A DNA stretch of 64,000 bases from Pseudeuparius sepicola (GCA_963920635.1 OY987298.1:82841454-82905453); one strand, 5' to 3'; counted from the stretch's first letter, positions 17,833 through 30,611 are shown. Notes: generated by a model from the sequence alone, not told the origin. Numbers and translations are program-made.

Positions 17833-19247
17833 TTCCACGAAATTTGGTGGAAACTTACCTTCTTATGTCCCGAACAAGCCATAATTTTTTCGGATCACAA
17901 TATTTATTTTTACCCCTTTTTTTTATTTTAAACCGAAAAAGTAACCTCATTTTCAATCGAAAATGCCCACGTCAAAAAAGCTTCTTTTTAAAAAAAGTCG
18001 GTTCGCTTTTTGTTCGTTGAAACCTCTACTTTCTGATGGTGTAAAAAATATACATCTCTATGGAAAATTTTCTCAGAAAATGCAAAAAAACGAAAAAACT
18101 CGATTTCGAAAATTTTTTTAATCATTGTTTAAAATTTTACGCTATTTATTGAAATCTACACTTTAATTAGATACTTGAAAAATTTAAGATTCCATGTTAT
18201 ATTGATAAACCAAGAAATTGCAAATCGATATACAATGTGTCCCGGATAAGAATGAACAGCATGGGGATCTTGCAAAAGGTGAGAGATAGAACAACGGTTA
18301 AATGGGGAAAAAGTTGCGCAATTTTGAGGTCAATAAAATGGTACAAACAGATTTCTAATATCTCTTTTCGTTTTTGAGTTATTTTGAAAAAAGTGAAATT
18401 TTGCATTTTCGATTTTATTTTTTGTTATCACAGATAGGAAAAAAGAAAAACACTTTCTTATGTCACTTTTTAACGGGCTTTAAGATGGCGTTTTTAGATT
18501 TGTTCTAAAACATTTAATTTTTTGAGAAACCATCTTCAACTTTATTTTTTGAAATACGGACCTGGATTTTCTTGCAGATTTTGAAAACACTTTTCATTCC
18601 AAATACCATGATGTATGACACGAAATATTTTAAAAATGTTTTGAGACAATTATACTGAAAATTCTTTTTTTTTTTTCATTTCAATACAGGGCCGCATTAG
18701 AAAGAAGTAAGTGGAAAAAAAGGAATTTTCAGTATAATTGTCTCAAAACATTTTAAAAATATTTCGTGTCAACCGTTGTTCTATCTCTCACCTTTTGCAA
18801 GATCCCCATGCTGTACATTCTTATCCGGGACACATTGTATATCGATTTGCAATTTCTTGGTTTATCAATATAACATGGAATATTAAATTTTTCAAGTACC
18901 TAATTAAAGTGTAAATTTCAATAAATAGCACAAAATTTTAAACAATAATTATTTTTTTTCAAAATCTAGTTTTTTCTTTTTTTTTTGCATTTGCTGAGAA
19001 AATTTTCCATAGTGATGCATATTTTTTTACACCATCAGAAAGTAGAGGTTTCAACGAACAAAAGGCAAACCGACTTTTTTTAAAAAGAAGCTTTTTTGAT
19101 GTGGGCATTTTCGATTGAAAATGAGGTTACTTTTTCGGTATAAAATCAAAAAAGGGGTAAAAATAAATATTTTGATTCGAAAAAATTACAGCTTGTTTGG
19201 GACATAAGAAGGAAAGTTTCCACCAAATTTCGTGGAAATTTTTTTTT
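17832..19247. mobile_element. Foldback element with ~470-bp inverted arms
   Basis: 17832-18300 is repeated as its reverse complement at 18771-19245, with small indels. The spacer contains a second nested inverted pair (about 18618-18667 and 18723-18772). No ORF is convincing. The element splits a retroelement integrase between 17832 and about 19800. A transcript across it would form a long hairpin. Confidence 0.85.
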
Positions 19248-19496
19248 GTGGGAGATAAAAATTAAAATCCAAAAAATCGGTTATTACAATTTTTCGCGGA
19301 TATTTTGAGGTTATGTGAAAAAAGTGTAAATACAAAAGTTGTAGATCTTTTTATTGCCTACAACTTTGCCATTTAACTTTTTTCGATAGGAGTGGCAGTT
19401 TTGCCGGAAATCGTGATAAACCGTTTTCCACCCCTAAAAGATCACTCTCTACAACCCCCGTACCTCAAATTGCCCTTAAATTATTTTTTCTTTTGT

Positions 19497-19740
19497 CATG
19501 TTCTAGATGTCATTTCACGTCATGTCACGTCAAAGTGAAGTGACAGATATCATTTCACTTTGACGTGACATGATCTTTGAGAAAGGAGGAAGATTTATTC
19601 TCCGAAAGCTCAGGAAACAAATTTGTTGAAGATATTTTTTGAGTTACTAGTTCAAAGTTTATTTACTGTTAAGAATTTATAAATTTTCCAGGCAACTTGA
19701 AAAAGTTGTCTTTTAACCCAATTAAAATTCAATGGAGCTC
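19497..19740 (+). repeat. Penelope-type terminal fragment
   Basis: This stretch (GAGAAAGGAGGAAGATTTAT through AAAGTTGTCTTT) closely matches the ends of the Penelope-like element at 40855-41020 and 42930-43115. It is a solo fragment of the same family, next to the foldback element. Confidence 0.75.
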
Positions 19741-19799
19741 TTCCAATGGGTTTCATACTGTTCTAAATTTTTTTCACTTTTTGTCATTTTCAAAGGCTT

Positions 19800-20224
19800 A
19801 GGCCCTGGCCTATACAGCAATACTATACATTCTACCTACTACTAATTTAAAACCATATGAAATCATTACAGGTCATTTTAGTGCCGAAAACCCATTCGAT
19901 ATCGAAATTGAAAATCAATTGGTTAACAATTATATTTCCAGTCAGCGAGAAAAATTGAAAATTTTATATAAAAAGCTAAATCAAGATTTTCAAACCAAGA
20001 AACAAAAGATTATTGGAAAAATCAATGAAAATAGGGAATCTTTACCAGAAAAATTACCAACAAACGTTTATGTAAAGAACAGGCAAAAACAATGTAAAAC
20101 GCGCAACAAATATAACAAAGGAACTATACAAAAAACGAACCAAATTTTAAAGACCTCAAAAATTAAAACTATAGTAAAATCGAGCAACTCTTACGCCTGG
20201 AGTAAACAAGAGCACGTGGGTTGA
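19800..20224 (+). pseudogene. Errantivirus integrase C-terminal part
   Basis: Resumes the interrupted integrase: LKPYEIITGHFSAENPFDI is the typical GHF...PFDI region. A Lys-rich tail follows (QKIIGKINENRESL, PTNVYVKNRQ) to a stop at 20222-20224. It is the continuation of the core at 17450-17832 on the far side of the nested insertion. Together the two parts identify a gypsy/errantivirus-like element. Confidence 0.8.
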
Positions 20225-20604
20225 AATATCTGCCATAGCCGCACGGAGGTACGACCTTTATTTAATTTTAGTCTTACAATTGTGTACATCAAAATATTTC
20301 AGACAAGAATTATTGGCTTAATTAAAATGGTTCAAAACATCGATAAAATTATTTGTGGCAGTGTCTAAATAGCTGAAAACGACAAGATAAAACCGAATAT
20401 CTACACTTCTGCGATCGAGCACGTCTCTGTTGCCGAGTCGGGTGAAATTTTATAGCCTACCGACCAATCGCGGATCGTTATTGAACACGTGGTTTTATTT
20501 ACACCAGGCGTACGGATTGCTCGATTTTAGTATAGACACGGAAACACTCAATCAAAAATTCACTTATCAAATATTAAAAGACCGTGAAAGGAAAGTAAAT
20601 CAAG

Positions 20605-21377
20605 ATGGCCGACGAGGCAAAGTCTCTAGAACGCGCTAAAGAAAAAAATTGCAAATACTGCAAAAAAACAGCAAATACTTATGTAAAATGTGTAGAATGT
20701 GAAACTATATATCACTACTCATGTGCATTCCGACTAGTAGGCTTGCAAGTAACTGGGAAAGGCTTGGTAAGATGTTGTGCCACAATAGACCAAAACCGAG
20801 AGACCTCCATGGATATTTCATTGATGAAAAGTTTGTTAGCAAGTAAGGATGATACTATATTAGACTTGAGAAAACATATAGCACTGCAAAATAAGACAAT
20901 AACATTGCTGGAGAAATGTAATACTTCAAATAAAATCGAAATAAAGCAACAAGGAATTTCCATTCCTGCAGAAAAAACGGACGCACAAAAAGAAACCACA
21001 AAAAATGGACACAGTACCCAGATCAACGACCTTGCAAAGCAGCAGACAAAAAAAATGTCCGAATACATACAGTGACTTGCACAGTGACCCTACAAATTTA
21101 AAAAATCAAGAACAAACACCAAAAAACCAAGATGATGCAAATTTCACCATGGTTACACACAAAAAACCAAAAACAACTCCAAATAACCATGATGACAAAA
21201 AGAAAAGAATAAATTCAAATCATGGTACACGAAACGGTACGGACAGTGACTTCCAAGCAGCCATGATAAATAAAGATAGAAAGATATGGTTATACTTATC
21301 CAAAGTTCGGGAAGGAATTACAGAAGACATAGTCAAAAATCATATATCCAAGGTAGGAAAAATATCAGAAGAATATA
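20605..21377 (+). pseudogene. LINE ORF1 with PHD-like zinc finger
   Basis: The ATG at 20605 (MADEAKSLERAKEKN) opens a frame with a Cys/His finger CKYC...CVEC...YHYSC (residues about 13-38), then a coiled segment and a Gln/Lys/Thr-rich linker. A frameshift around 21050 moves to the frame that carries a conserved block (RKIWLYLSKVREGITEDIVKNH cut to short motifs: IWLYLSK, EDIVKNHI). The gene is cut at 21377 by the mariner-like insertion; about 170 nt more of it may follow at 24028-24195. Family role: nucleic-acid binding partner of the retrotransposition complex. Confidence 0.75.
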
Positions 21378-24025
21378 CAGGGTGGTTCACTTTTATGTGG
21401 TAGGACTTTAACATTAGATAGAAAAAGATAATCTAAAATGAAAATTTTATATCAACATATATCGGGGAAAGCTTAGTTTCCGAGATACAGGGCGTTGAAG
21501 TGTTGGAAAAAATATGAAGTATTTTTTACACTGTCCGAACCAGTGGAGATATTTAAACCAAATTTGATGTGTAGTACCACCTTTTTGACTACGATATTTA
21601 GTGATAATATGAAGGTCCTGAAATAACCAGTGGTGGAGTTATGGGTTTTCACTATCACTAAATTTAAAAAGTAATTAGTACGGACCTGTCTCACATCAAC
21701 GTCATTTTTTTTTCGTAAAGTTCTTTCAATTCTCTACAAAAAGTGTATCTTGACATTTTTTTGTATCTGCCACGGTTGTGTAGTAAATAAATTATTTCGT
21801 TTCCATCTCAGCCTTTTTTGCCTAAAAATGTGTTTTCTAAGATTATTGATAAATATCGCAAATAACAGAAATTAATTATGGAACACTTATCGGATTCAGC
21901 TATTTTATTTTTAATTTTATGGAAACAATTTTAAAAATAAACTGGCACTTGGTTTGAGGTACATTACTTTATTATCATTTTAACATTTTTATCAAATCTG
22001 TATTATTTCTTAATAATTTTTATAATTCTAAATTTGTAGAATTCTAAATTATACCACGACGAGTAAAACATGATTCTTCCGCCCATAAAATGTTATTTAA
22101 AAATTGTCTTATTTCCTTTGACTACAAAATCCATCGGCAAAATACTAATGTCCTTTCTGCATCGCCGTACTGGTGAAGATAAGTGTGCCATGGAAAAGAA
22201 AATCTTATTGACAGTTAATAATACAATAATCTGTCATCCAGTAGATGAACGTAGCAGCGCCGCAGTTTGTCTTTGTTAATAATTAAAATGCCGTTCCAAT
22301 TTACAAATGAAGAGCAGGCTGACATCCATTTCTGCTATGGAGTTGCAAATGGGAACTCTGCGGAAGCAGCCAGAGAATACCGGAGGCGATTTCCAAATAG
22401 GCGCCATCCGCGTCCCTCGGTGTTTGTTAACATGCACCGGCAATTCAGAACTCGCGGTCTGAGAACTAGAATCGTCGAACGAGGTAATGAAAACAATGTC
22501 CAACAAGTCAGACGCAACAATGAGATTCTTCGTGAATTCGATAGGAATCCTACAACAAGTAGCAGAAGAGTGTCAGTGGCCCTACGTGTTTCAAAGTCTG
22601 CAATTTTGCGAGCTTTAAAAAGAGATCACAGGCATGCGTATCATCTACAACCCGTACAAGGTTTAAGGCCCGGCGATGCAGAAAGAAGATTAGTGTTTTG
22701 CCGATGGATTTTGGAGTCAATTGAAGGAAATAGACAATTTTTAAATAACATTTTATGGACGGACGAGTCGTGTTTTACTCGTCGTGGAGTAGTAAACTTT
22801 CATAATCAGCATATTTGGGCACAAGAAAACCCACATGCAATCCGGCCAAGAAATTTTCAGGTCGAATTTAGTGTCAATGTTTGGATTGGACTGTACAACC
22901 ATCATCTGTTTGGACCCTTTTTTTTGCCACAGCGAGTGAATGGTGACAATTTTTTGGAGTTTTTAGTAGCTGAGCATAATAATATGTGGGAAGACATTCC
23001 TTTAAACTTAAGATTGTTGGCTTGGTTCCAACTTGACGGCTGTCCTGCACATTTTCACCGAAATGTGAGGAACTGGTTAAATAATAACTTTCCAAATAGG
23101 TGGATCGGACGAGGGGGACCGGTCGCTTGGCCACCACGTTCTCCGGACATAACACCTCTGGACTTCTTCGTATGGGGATTTTTAAAAGAACAAGTCTATG
23201 CGACTCTTGTAGAAACAAGGGAACAACTTATTGATCGTATCAGAAATGCGTGCGATGAATTGAGAAATGGCAATTTAATCGATGCTGTTCAATCCGTTAG
23301 GCGTCGAAGTGAATTATGTGTGCAACAGAATGGATCACATTTTGAACAATTGTTGAATGTTGTACAAATTTAGAATTATAAAAATTATTAAGAAATAATA
23401 CTAGATTTGATAAAAATGTTAAAATGATAATAAAGTAATGTACCTCAAACCAAGTGCCAGTTTATTTTTAAAATTGTTTCCATAAAATTAAAAATAAAAT
23501 AGCTGAATCCGATAAGTGTTCCATAATTAATTTCTGTTATTTGCGATATTTATCAATAATCTTAGAAAACACATTTTTAGGCAAAAAAGGCTGAGATGGA
23601 AACGAAATAATTTATTTACTACACAACCGTGGCAGATACAAAAAAATGTCAAGATACACTTTTTGTAGAGAATTGAAAGAACTTTACGAAAAAAAAATTT
23701 ACGTTGATGTGAGACAGGTCCGTACTAATTACTTTTTAAATTTAGTGATAGTGAAAACCCATAACTCCACCACTGGTTATTTCAGGACCTTCATATTATC
23801 ACTAAATATCGTAGTCAAAAAGGTGGTACTACACATCAAATTTGGTTTAAATATCTCCACTGGTTCGGACAGTGTAAAAAATACTTCATATTTTTTCCAA
23901 CACTTCAACGCCCTGTATTTCGGAAACTAAGCTTTCCCCGATATATGTTGATATAAAATTTTCATTTTAGATTATCTTTTTCTATCTAATGTTAAAGTCC
24001 TACCACATAAAAGTGAACCACCCTG
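21378..24025. mobile_element. Mariner-like transposon with ~660-bp terminal inverted repeats
   Basis: The ends CAGGGTGGTTCACTTTT and its complement are flanked by TA on both sides (21376-21377 and 24026-24027). The inverted repeats run from 21378 to about 22036 and from about 23365 to 24025; they differ only at scattered single positions in the parts I compared. The right repeat includes the last codons of the transposase. It is inserted in LINE ORF1. Matching ends and an intact ORF suggest recent activity. Confidence 0.95.
22288..23373 (+). CDS. Mariner-like (IS630/Tc1 superfamily) transposase, intact
   Basis: 361 residues from the ATG at 22288 (MPFQFTNEEQ); codons from 22267 precede it without support. 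N-terminal helix-turn-helix region (residues about 5-115, including SKSAILRAL), then the DDE/D catalytic domain: first Asp in LWTDESCFTR, second in FQLDGCPAHFH, third in RSPDITPLDFFVWG. There are 36 residues between the second and third Asp. RWIGRGGPVAWPPRS is a hallmark of this insect subgroup. Cut-and-paste at TA. No stop or frameshift, so it could encode active enzyme. Confidence 0.94.
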   Translation: MPFQFTNEEQADIHFCYGVANGNSAEAAREYRRRFPNRRHPRPSVFVNMHRQFRTRGLRTRIVERGNENNVQQVRRNNEILREFDRNPTTSSRRVSVALRVSKSAILRALKRDHRHAYHLQPVQGLRPGDAERRLVFCRWILESIEGNRQFLNNILWTDESCFTRRGVVNFHNQHIWAQENPHAIRPRNFQVEFSVNVWIGLYNHHLFGPFFLPQRVNGDNFLEFLVAEHNNMWEDIPLNLRLLAWFQLDGCPAHFHRNVRNWLNNNFPNRWIGRGGPVAWPPRSPDITPLDFFVWGFLKEQVYATLVETREQLIDRIRNACDELRNGNLIDAVQSVRRRSELCVQQNGSHFEQLLNVVQI

Positions 24026-24238
24026 TATATCCATCAAAAAGTGTATTCCCAAAAATAAAAAAACATCCAAACTATCATTTATGATTGAAGTTACGCCAAA
24101 CTTACAAGAAGACATCTACAAGACAGAGTTTTGGCCCAAGGGCGTGGTTTTTGAAAGATTCAATTTCTCTAGGGGAAGAAATTTTTTAGATTAGACAATG
24201 AGAGGGAAAGTACACATCACCAAGTCCTACGACATCAC

Positions 24239-27012
24239 TTGCAAAAAGAACCGCACACTGAAAGTATAATACACCAAAATATAGCTTCACTCCATAACAA
24301 GGTAAATGAACTTGAACTGGCACTGATGGACTACAAAAGCAAAATTCTTTGTCTAAATGAGCATAGTTTAAAGGAAACAGAAATTGAAGAACTCCATATT
24401 ACAGGACTGCAGTTAGCGGCATCTTTCTGTAGGAAAGAGTTTAACAGAGGTGGAACAGCTATCTTACTTGATCCTACAATGGAATTTTCTCGGCTAGAGG
24501 AGATTAAAATGAAATCTGTGGAAAAAACAGCAGAAATGTGTGCTGTTTATATAAAAACCTATAATCTGACGGTAGTATCGATATACAGGTCTCCATCAGG
24601 CAATTTTGATACTTTCTTGATGATCTTGGATGATATATTATCAAACATACAAATAAATAAAAATATTGCAGTTGCCGGAGACTTCAACATCAAATTTGGA
24701 ACGGAAGAGGCTAGATCAAAGAATCTTTGTGATTTATTTAATACCTATGGTTTAAAAATGACATTCACAGACCCCACCAGACAGGAAAATTGCTTGGATA
24801 ACATATTTGTAAACTTCCACTGGCAAAGTCTAATTACTACCGACTTTAACATCTCAGACCACTGGGCACAAATTTTGACTTTTCAACCCGAAAAAAAGAC
24901 AAATCAAGGAAAAACAACCACAAAAGTATGTAGGCCAATAACAAACATAGGTAAATCTTCCTACTTCCACTTAATCTCAAATGCTGACTGGGAGTTTGTT
25001 GATGATGTTACGATGGATCTGGAACACAAATTTGGTAAATTTAACGAGATCCTTGCCAGAGCTTACTTGAATTCATTTCCGCAAAAAGCATATAGCACAA
25101 AAAACTCACAAATAAATGAGGTAAAATGGTTTGATACGAAACTTAAAAACATGAGAGAACACCTACAATTTCTAAACAGTGTCCAAAAGCAAACAGAGGA
25201 ACCTAATTTGCAAAACCAAATAAAAAACAACTCAGTACCTACAAGCAACAATATCGTTTGGCAATAAAAACAGCAAAACAAAGTGCAAACGACAAATTAT
25301 TAAAAAAAGCACGAAATCCTTCAAAAACCATGTGGGACATCATCAATAGAAATCGGGCCTCAAACACCAAACTAAAAAGCGCTCCTTGCAATATAGGAGC
25401 AAACGATCTCAACAAATATTTTATTGGGGTTGCTCAGGATTGCACTAACAAAATAAACAGGCCTCCCAACGCTGCCGATCTTATTGTAAATAACATTCCT
25501 GACAATCTACCAACCTTCACTTTACAAGAAGTAACTTACATCGAAGTCAGAGACATCATATCCGGGCTCAGAAACAAACCAAGCTCAGACATTTATGGCC
25601 TAAGCATACCACTCTTAAAGTTAGTTCGGGAACACCTGATATATCCAATTACAAAACTGATCAACCTGTGTATTATTCAAGGATACTTTCCAAAGATCCT
25701 CAAGAGGGCCTTAATTATCCATATATTCAAGAATAATGGCGACCAAGGTGATCCCAGTAGCTATAGACCAATATCACTTCTGCCTATATGCTCAAAGATA
25801 CTTGAGAAGTGTATTGCTTCTCAAATATATAAACATTGCGAAACAAAAGGAATACTTGCCGCATGCCAACATGGTTTTCGACAAAACCGCAGCACTACGA
25901 CAGCCATAGTTAGCTATTCATTCGAAATGGATTTGAATCACTATTCATTCTAAATGGATTTGAATCACTAGACCACACGAGCGTGATATTTTGTGACCTA
26001 AGTAAGGCTTTTGACTGTATTTCGGGGGAAGTACTCATACAAAAATTAAAAAAGTACAATTTTGACTCCTTGAGCATCCAATTATTGACATCATTCCTTG
26101 AAGACAGAACTCAGACTGTTAGAGTAAATGGCACAATATCAGAAGAACAAAAAATGTTCACAGGACTACCACAAGGCTCAGTATTGGCCCCTCTACTTTT
26201 TATCATATATATAAACAACTTCCCAGCATATATCAGTAACTCACAAAGTGTCCTATTTGCTGACGATACTTATGATACAAGCGGAAGCTGAAAAATGGTT
26301 CTCGGCAAATGGATTGCTGTTCAACCAGAGTAAAACACATACAATGATCATGACTCTGAGGGATTTTGAAAGTGACCAAATTGAAATTAAGAACAGCGTA
26401 AAGTCTCTTGGGCTCAAAATAGACCCAAAACTACGATGGAATCTGCATATAGATCTCTTGGCAAACAAGCTGACCAAGTGTGCATTTATTATTAGAAATC
26501 TATCAAACTCAGTATCACTGCCAATTATTAAAACCGCATATTTTGCCTTATGCCACTCGCTAATTTCCTATGCTATACCTGTATGGGGACAAGCGGCAAA
26601 TGCACAGAGAATCTTTGCAATTCAACGAAAAATTGTGAGGATATTGGATAGACTACAGTACAGGGATAAATGCCGGCAGAGCTTTGTTGTTTTGCGCATT
26701 CTCACAGTTCCAAGTATATATATCATGGAAAGTATAAAATATGCCAAAAGAAATATGGACGATTTCGAAAAATATGACCCTGTGCATCGGCATGACACCC
26801 GGCACAAAGAAAGATGGACCATGCCACTCTGCAGACTAACAAAGAGCCAGAAGGGACCTGAATATGCCACCTGTAAGATGCTAAACAAACTCCCTATACA
26901 TGTGAGAAGCCTTCCGGCAAACCAACTTGAAAGAAGAGTCAAGGAATTTTTACTGGGAAAAGCTTTCTACACGCTAGAGGAATTTTTAAATTGTGATATG
27001 TCCAACTTATAA
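24239..27012 (+). pseudogene. LINE ORF2: endonuclease and reverse transcriptase, multiply broken
   Basis: An APE-type endonuclease fills the first frame (24239-25267): IHQNIASLHNKV, CLNEH, VVSIYRSPSG, AVAGDFNIKFG, NISDHWAQI. The reverse transcriptase follows in three frames: 25258-25953 (PISLLPICSKILEK, CQHGFRQNRST), 25983-26291 (FCDLSKAFDCIS, GLPQGSVLAP, LFADDT) and 26248-27012 (the C-terminal region to the stop). Changes of frame near 25262, 25950 and 26270 inactivate it; at the last, sequence just after the FADD motif is missing. Family role: nicks DNA and copies the LINE RNA at the nick. Confidence 0.88.
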
Positions 27013-27162
27013 ATGTTTATACATTTTTACACATTTATACATTTTTATATTATTTATATTTTTTTAGTATTTTAGTAACATAGTAATTGTAACTAAATCT
27101 TACTACGTTTTAATCAACATTATTAGACTTGTGCAAGCATTTTTTGTATTTAGCACCAATAA

Positions 27163-27183
27163 ACTATCTATCTATCTATCTAA
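27163..27183 (+). repeat. (TATC)n tail of the LINE
   Basis: Five or so CTAT/ATCT units end the LINE; the retroelement sequence resumes right after. Confidence 0.8.
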
Positions 27184-27199
27184 AAAGAAAATTATTTCA

Positions 27200-28790
27200 G
27201 GTCCCTCGTCGTCCTCGGGGCATGCATCGAGATAAAGGACATAACTCAAAATGTAGGCATACTACCCATAAACTTAGGCCCTGTAAGACTTCAAAAAACC
27301 GACCATATACTTGTACATTACTACAAACTACAGGGACTATATGACGAATACAATAATGTAAATAATCAATATTATAACCTGATAACAAATGTAAATAATA
27401 GTTGGCAAGTAAGCAAGGAATTAGAAAACTAAATAAAATAGTAATATTTACAAAAAAGTTGATAGATACTAAGATAGATAATATTAAGGTATAAGGTATA
27501 AGTAATAGAATTAGAAGAGGAACACTTAATGGTATAGGAATCGTAGTTAAGTATATTTCTGGAAATTTAGATACTAATGATGGTGAAAAAATATACAAGA
27601 TTTTAAATCGCACGAAAAACAATGAGAAAAGCATTCAGGATCAACTCAAGATGTCATAAGTCATACATTGGTCAAAAATTTTAATGACACAGTTCAATCA
27701 ATACAGCACAATGAACAAATATTGAAATCAAAAATTATGCAATTAAATGAAATATTCAAACTAACTATTACACACCAATATATTCTTTTTGCTAAGGACA
27801 TATTTCAACAGATATTAATATTATATAACTAACTCAATTTTAAATACCTTACAAGATATAGAAAATTCTATTACTTTTTGCAAATTGGGAGTTATACACC
27901 CAAGTATAATAAAACCAAACGAACTTTTTAACAAACTTTTAAAAATCTCAAATCAATAGAAAATGAATTTCCCTTCGATCTTAGATTAGAAAATATTTTA
28001 GATTTTGAATCAGTTACCAAAATTCACTATAAAATAACTAATAATCAAATAATCTATTTCCTATCAATACCAATCGACTTTGAAAACCAATTTTATCTTT
28101 ATCACTTAATACCAATACCTACAAAGCGTGAGCCCGAATTTGTAACTATCATTCTAAATACAAAATTTATGTTAAAATCAAAAATTGATAATTCCTTGAA
28201 ACCTCTAAATGGCATATGCACCCAAAGCAAATTATACCATTGTTCCAATGAGCTGCAAACAAATTATAATACGTCCTGCGAAAAAGAAATTCTATCGAAG
28301 AAAGATCCAAAATCCTGTCAATTTACGAAATTATAAATAAAAGAAAATAAATTAGAAATAATTCCCGAAATACTTAGCCATTTTCACCGAAGAAGAAAGT
28401 TTAGAAATACGATGTAAAAATCAAGCTGAAACAAAAACCTTGTTTGGAATATTTTTATTAAAAGAAGACGACTGTGACATCATATTTCGAAAAGAAGTTT
28501 TAAAATTTAAAAGCAGCAGTTCTGGTCAACCACTCGTCATGGACCCTCTACACTTCAGTTAAATAAAAACCAATTTACCAAAATTTAAAATTCAGTTAGA
28601 CAATTTAAAATTAAAAGATATTCCTAATGAACTTATAATACCAATAAATTTCAATTCAACCAACCCAACCCATCCCAACCAACCATTTTGTACATTTTTA
28701 TCATCTCCTGTTTTGTATATTTTGTTTGGAAATTTGAAAAAGAGAGAAATTCAAGAAAGAAGAAAGAAAATGTGTAAAAAGAAGGACCTC
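27200..28790 (+). pseudogene. Possible env-like third ORF of the errantivirus, degenerate
   Basis: Reading frames in several pieces include IEIKDITQNVGILPINLG, PVRLQKTDHILVHYYKL and later a PIPTKREPEFVTII-like stretch, separated by stops and frame changes. Position after integrase and a TTATTTCAG acceptor-like sequence before it agree with the third ORF of an errantivirus. Similarity to an envelope is weak and judged by eye only; it could be another retroelement ORF. Confidence 0.4.
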
Positions 28791-28802
28791 AACTTTCCGT
28801 GA

Positions 28803-30600
28803 AAACAGTGAAACTTCCGGAAAGGGCTTCATTCTAGAGATGGAGGAGTTATGTGGCAAAAAGTACTACCTTGATCTCAAAAATCTCCTAGCTGTTGCTA
28901 TCAAAAATGAAAAGAAAGCATACTATAAATATGAGCTAAATGGCTGCAACAAAAACAGTTATGAAATCTGGAAAAAAATAAATAATTGGCAGATTAATGG
29001 CAAAAGTCGAACTGAGATACCTAAAGATATTTTAGATCCTGAACTTATAAATAACAGTTTGCTCTCTAGTATACCAAAAGTGTTACCTGATAATAATACA
29101 CTCAATTTTTTTGAAAGCAATGTAGCTGTGGCTACGTGTCCTTTTCGTTTGAGACCTGTCACATTTGACGATGTGTGTCTGGCGATGGGCAATGGGCTGT
29201 CGGTACGGACGAATTATCTATCATCATGCTAAAGCTCTGTGCACCGTCTTGTGTGGGTCCCCTGACACACATAATCAATTATTCCATCGAAACTAGTTCA
29301 TTCCCTTCTCTATGGAAAATGGCACTTATTAACCCAATACCCAAAAAGCAGAATCCTACACTGTGTGACTTGCGACCTATAAGTATTTTGCCCGCCCCCT
29401 CCAAAATATTTGAAAATGTGAATATACAGCTAATTGAATATCTCGAAACTAACAATATGTTCCCGTTATATCAATCAGGGTTTCGCAAGAAACACAGTTG
29501 CACCACTGCACTTATAAAGATAACATCTGATATTGCTACTGCAATTGACTGTAAACAAATGATCCCCTCAGTGTTCATAGATATGTCTAAGGCTTTCGAT
29601 TCTATCAACATTGAACTTTTGTTGGCTACACTCAAGTACTGCAATTTTGACCCTGAAGCTGTTCAGTGGTTTTCTAGTTATCTTGTGGGCAGGTCGCAGG
29701 CAGTGTCATTGACTGTGGAGGGTGAAATTTTGGAGTCAACTTTTTCTCCTAATAAAACAGGAGTCCCTCAGGGTTCCATACTAGGGCCTACTTTGTTCTT
29801 GCTGTTTGTGGCTGATCTTCCCCAAGTGATTAAAAACTGTGACTACCACATGTATGCAGATGATTTGCAAGTATATATGCCAGGACAGGCTGAGTATTTG
29901 CATGAGACTGTATCACTTATAGATGAAGATTTAAGTAGAATTTCAACTTGGGCAAAAAATAACTCTTTATTGATTCACTTGTTTTGCCACTGTCAGGTTA
30001 TATGAGTGTGGTCTATGGTCCATACTTGAAATTATTTGATAGGTACAGGTTACAAAAGATACAGAACTCCTGTGTCCGTTTTATCACACATGTCAACTAT
30101 GGGGAGCATGTCACTCCACATTTGCGAGATCTTGGCTAGTTACGAATGAGTGAAAGAAGGTGTCTTCACACGTGTTGCCTGGTCTATGGAGTGATTAAGG
30201 GGAATGTGCCATCCTATCTCACAGACTTGGTGGAACGCAGAGGCGAGGCCCACCAAGTTAATGTTAGAAACACTAACAGGCTTTCTATACCGCGACACCA
30301 CACAGAATTTTTCAAATCTTGCTTTAGATATCAGGCACCACATGTGTATAACACTATTCCAATGTTCCAAGATGTTTCTTGCAGGTTGGTTACCTTCAAA
30401 TATAGATTAAAAAATATGTAGTAGGAAATGATCTGATTTGATTTGGCCTGTGTTAATGTAGCAATAGATTATATACGTAAGGAGTGAGTGAAAATACGCC
30501 TGGCGGATCTTACTCCCTTTGTGCATGATAAATCTGTACTTAGTATGCTTGTATTTATTTATTTGTGTGCAGTAAACACTTTATTTATTTATTTTCCCAT
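28803..30600 (+). pseudogene. Second LINE, 5'-truncated reverse transcriptase
   Basis: Frames 28840-29232, 29175-30005 and 30146-30421 together give a reverse transcriptase: PISILPAPSKIFE, YQSGFRKKHSCTTALI, VFIDMSKAFDSIN, GVPQGSILGPTLF, MYADDLQVYMP. Then comes a deleted stretch and a C-terminal region (KIQNSCVRFITHVNYG, VYNTIPMFQDVS). A TTTATTTATT tail is near 30580-30600. It is a different family from the LINE at 20400-27183. Frameshift near 29200 and a deletion near 29990. Confidence 0.8.
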
Positions 30601-30611
30601 AGAACTGCTAA

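Larger units (their letters stand above)
20400..27183 (+). mobile_element. LINE (non-LTR retrotransposon, PHD-finger ORF1, Jockey/CR1-like), decayed
   Basis: Contains ORF1 (20605 onward), ORF2 with endonuclease and reverse transcriptase (24239-27012) and a 3' (TATC)n tail at about 27163-27183. It lies inside the errantivirus relic, between integrase (ends 20224) and the env-like region (from about 27200). It is itself split by a mariner-like transposon (21378-24025). The 5' end is uncertain, somewhere between 20230 and 20430. Confidence 0.8.

Noticed and set aside
21473..21694. 73-codon minus-strand frame, repeated as a plus-strand frame at 23646-23930
   Set aside because: It is part of the long inverted repeats of the mariner-like element.
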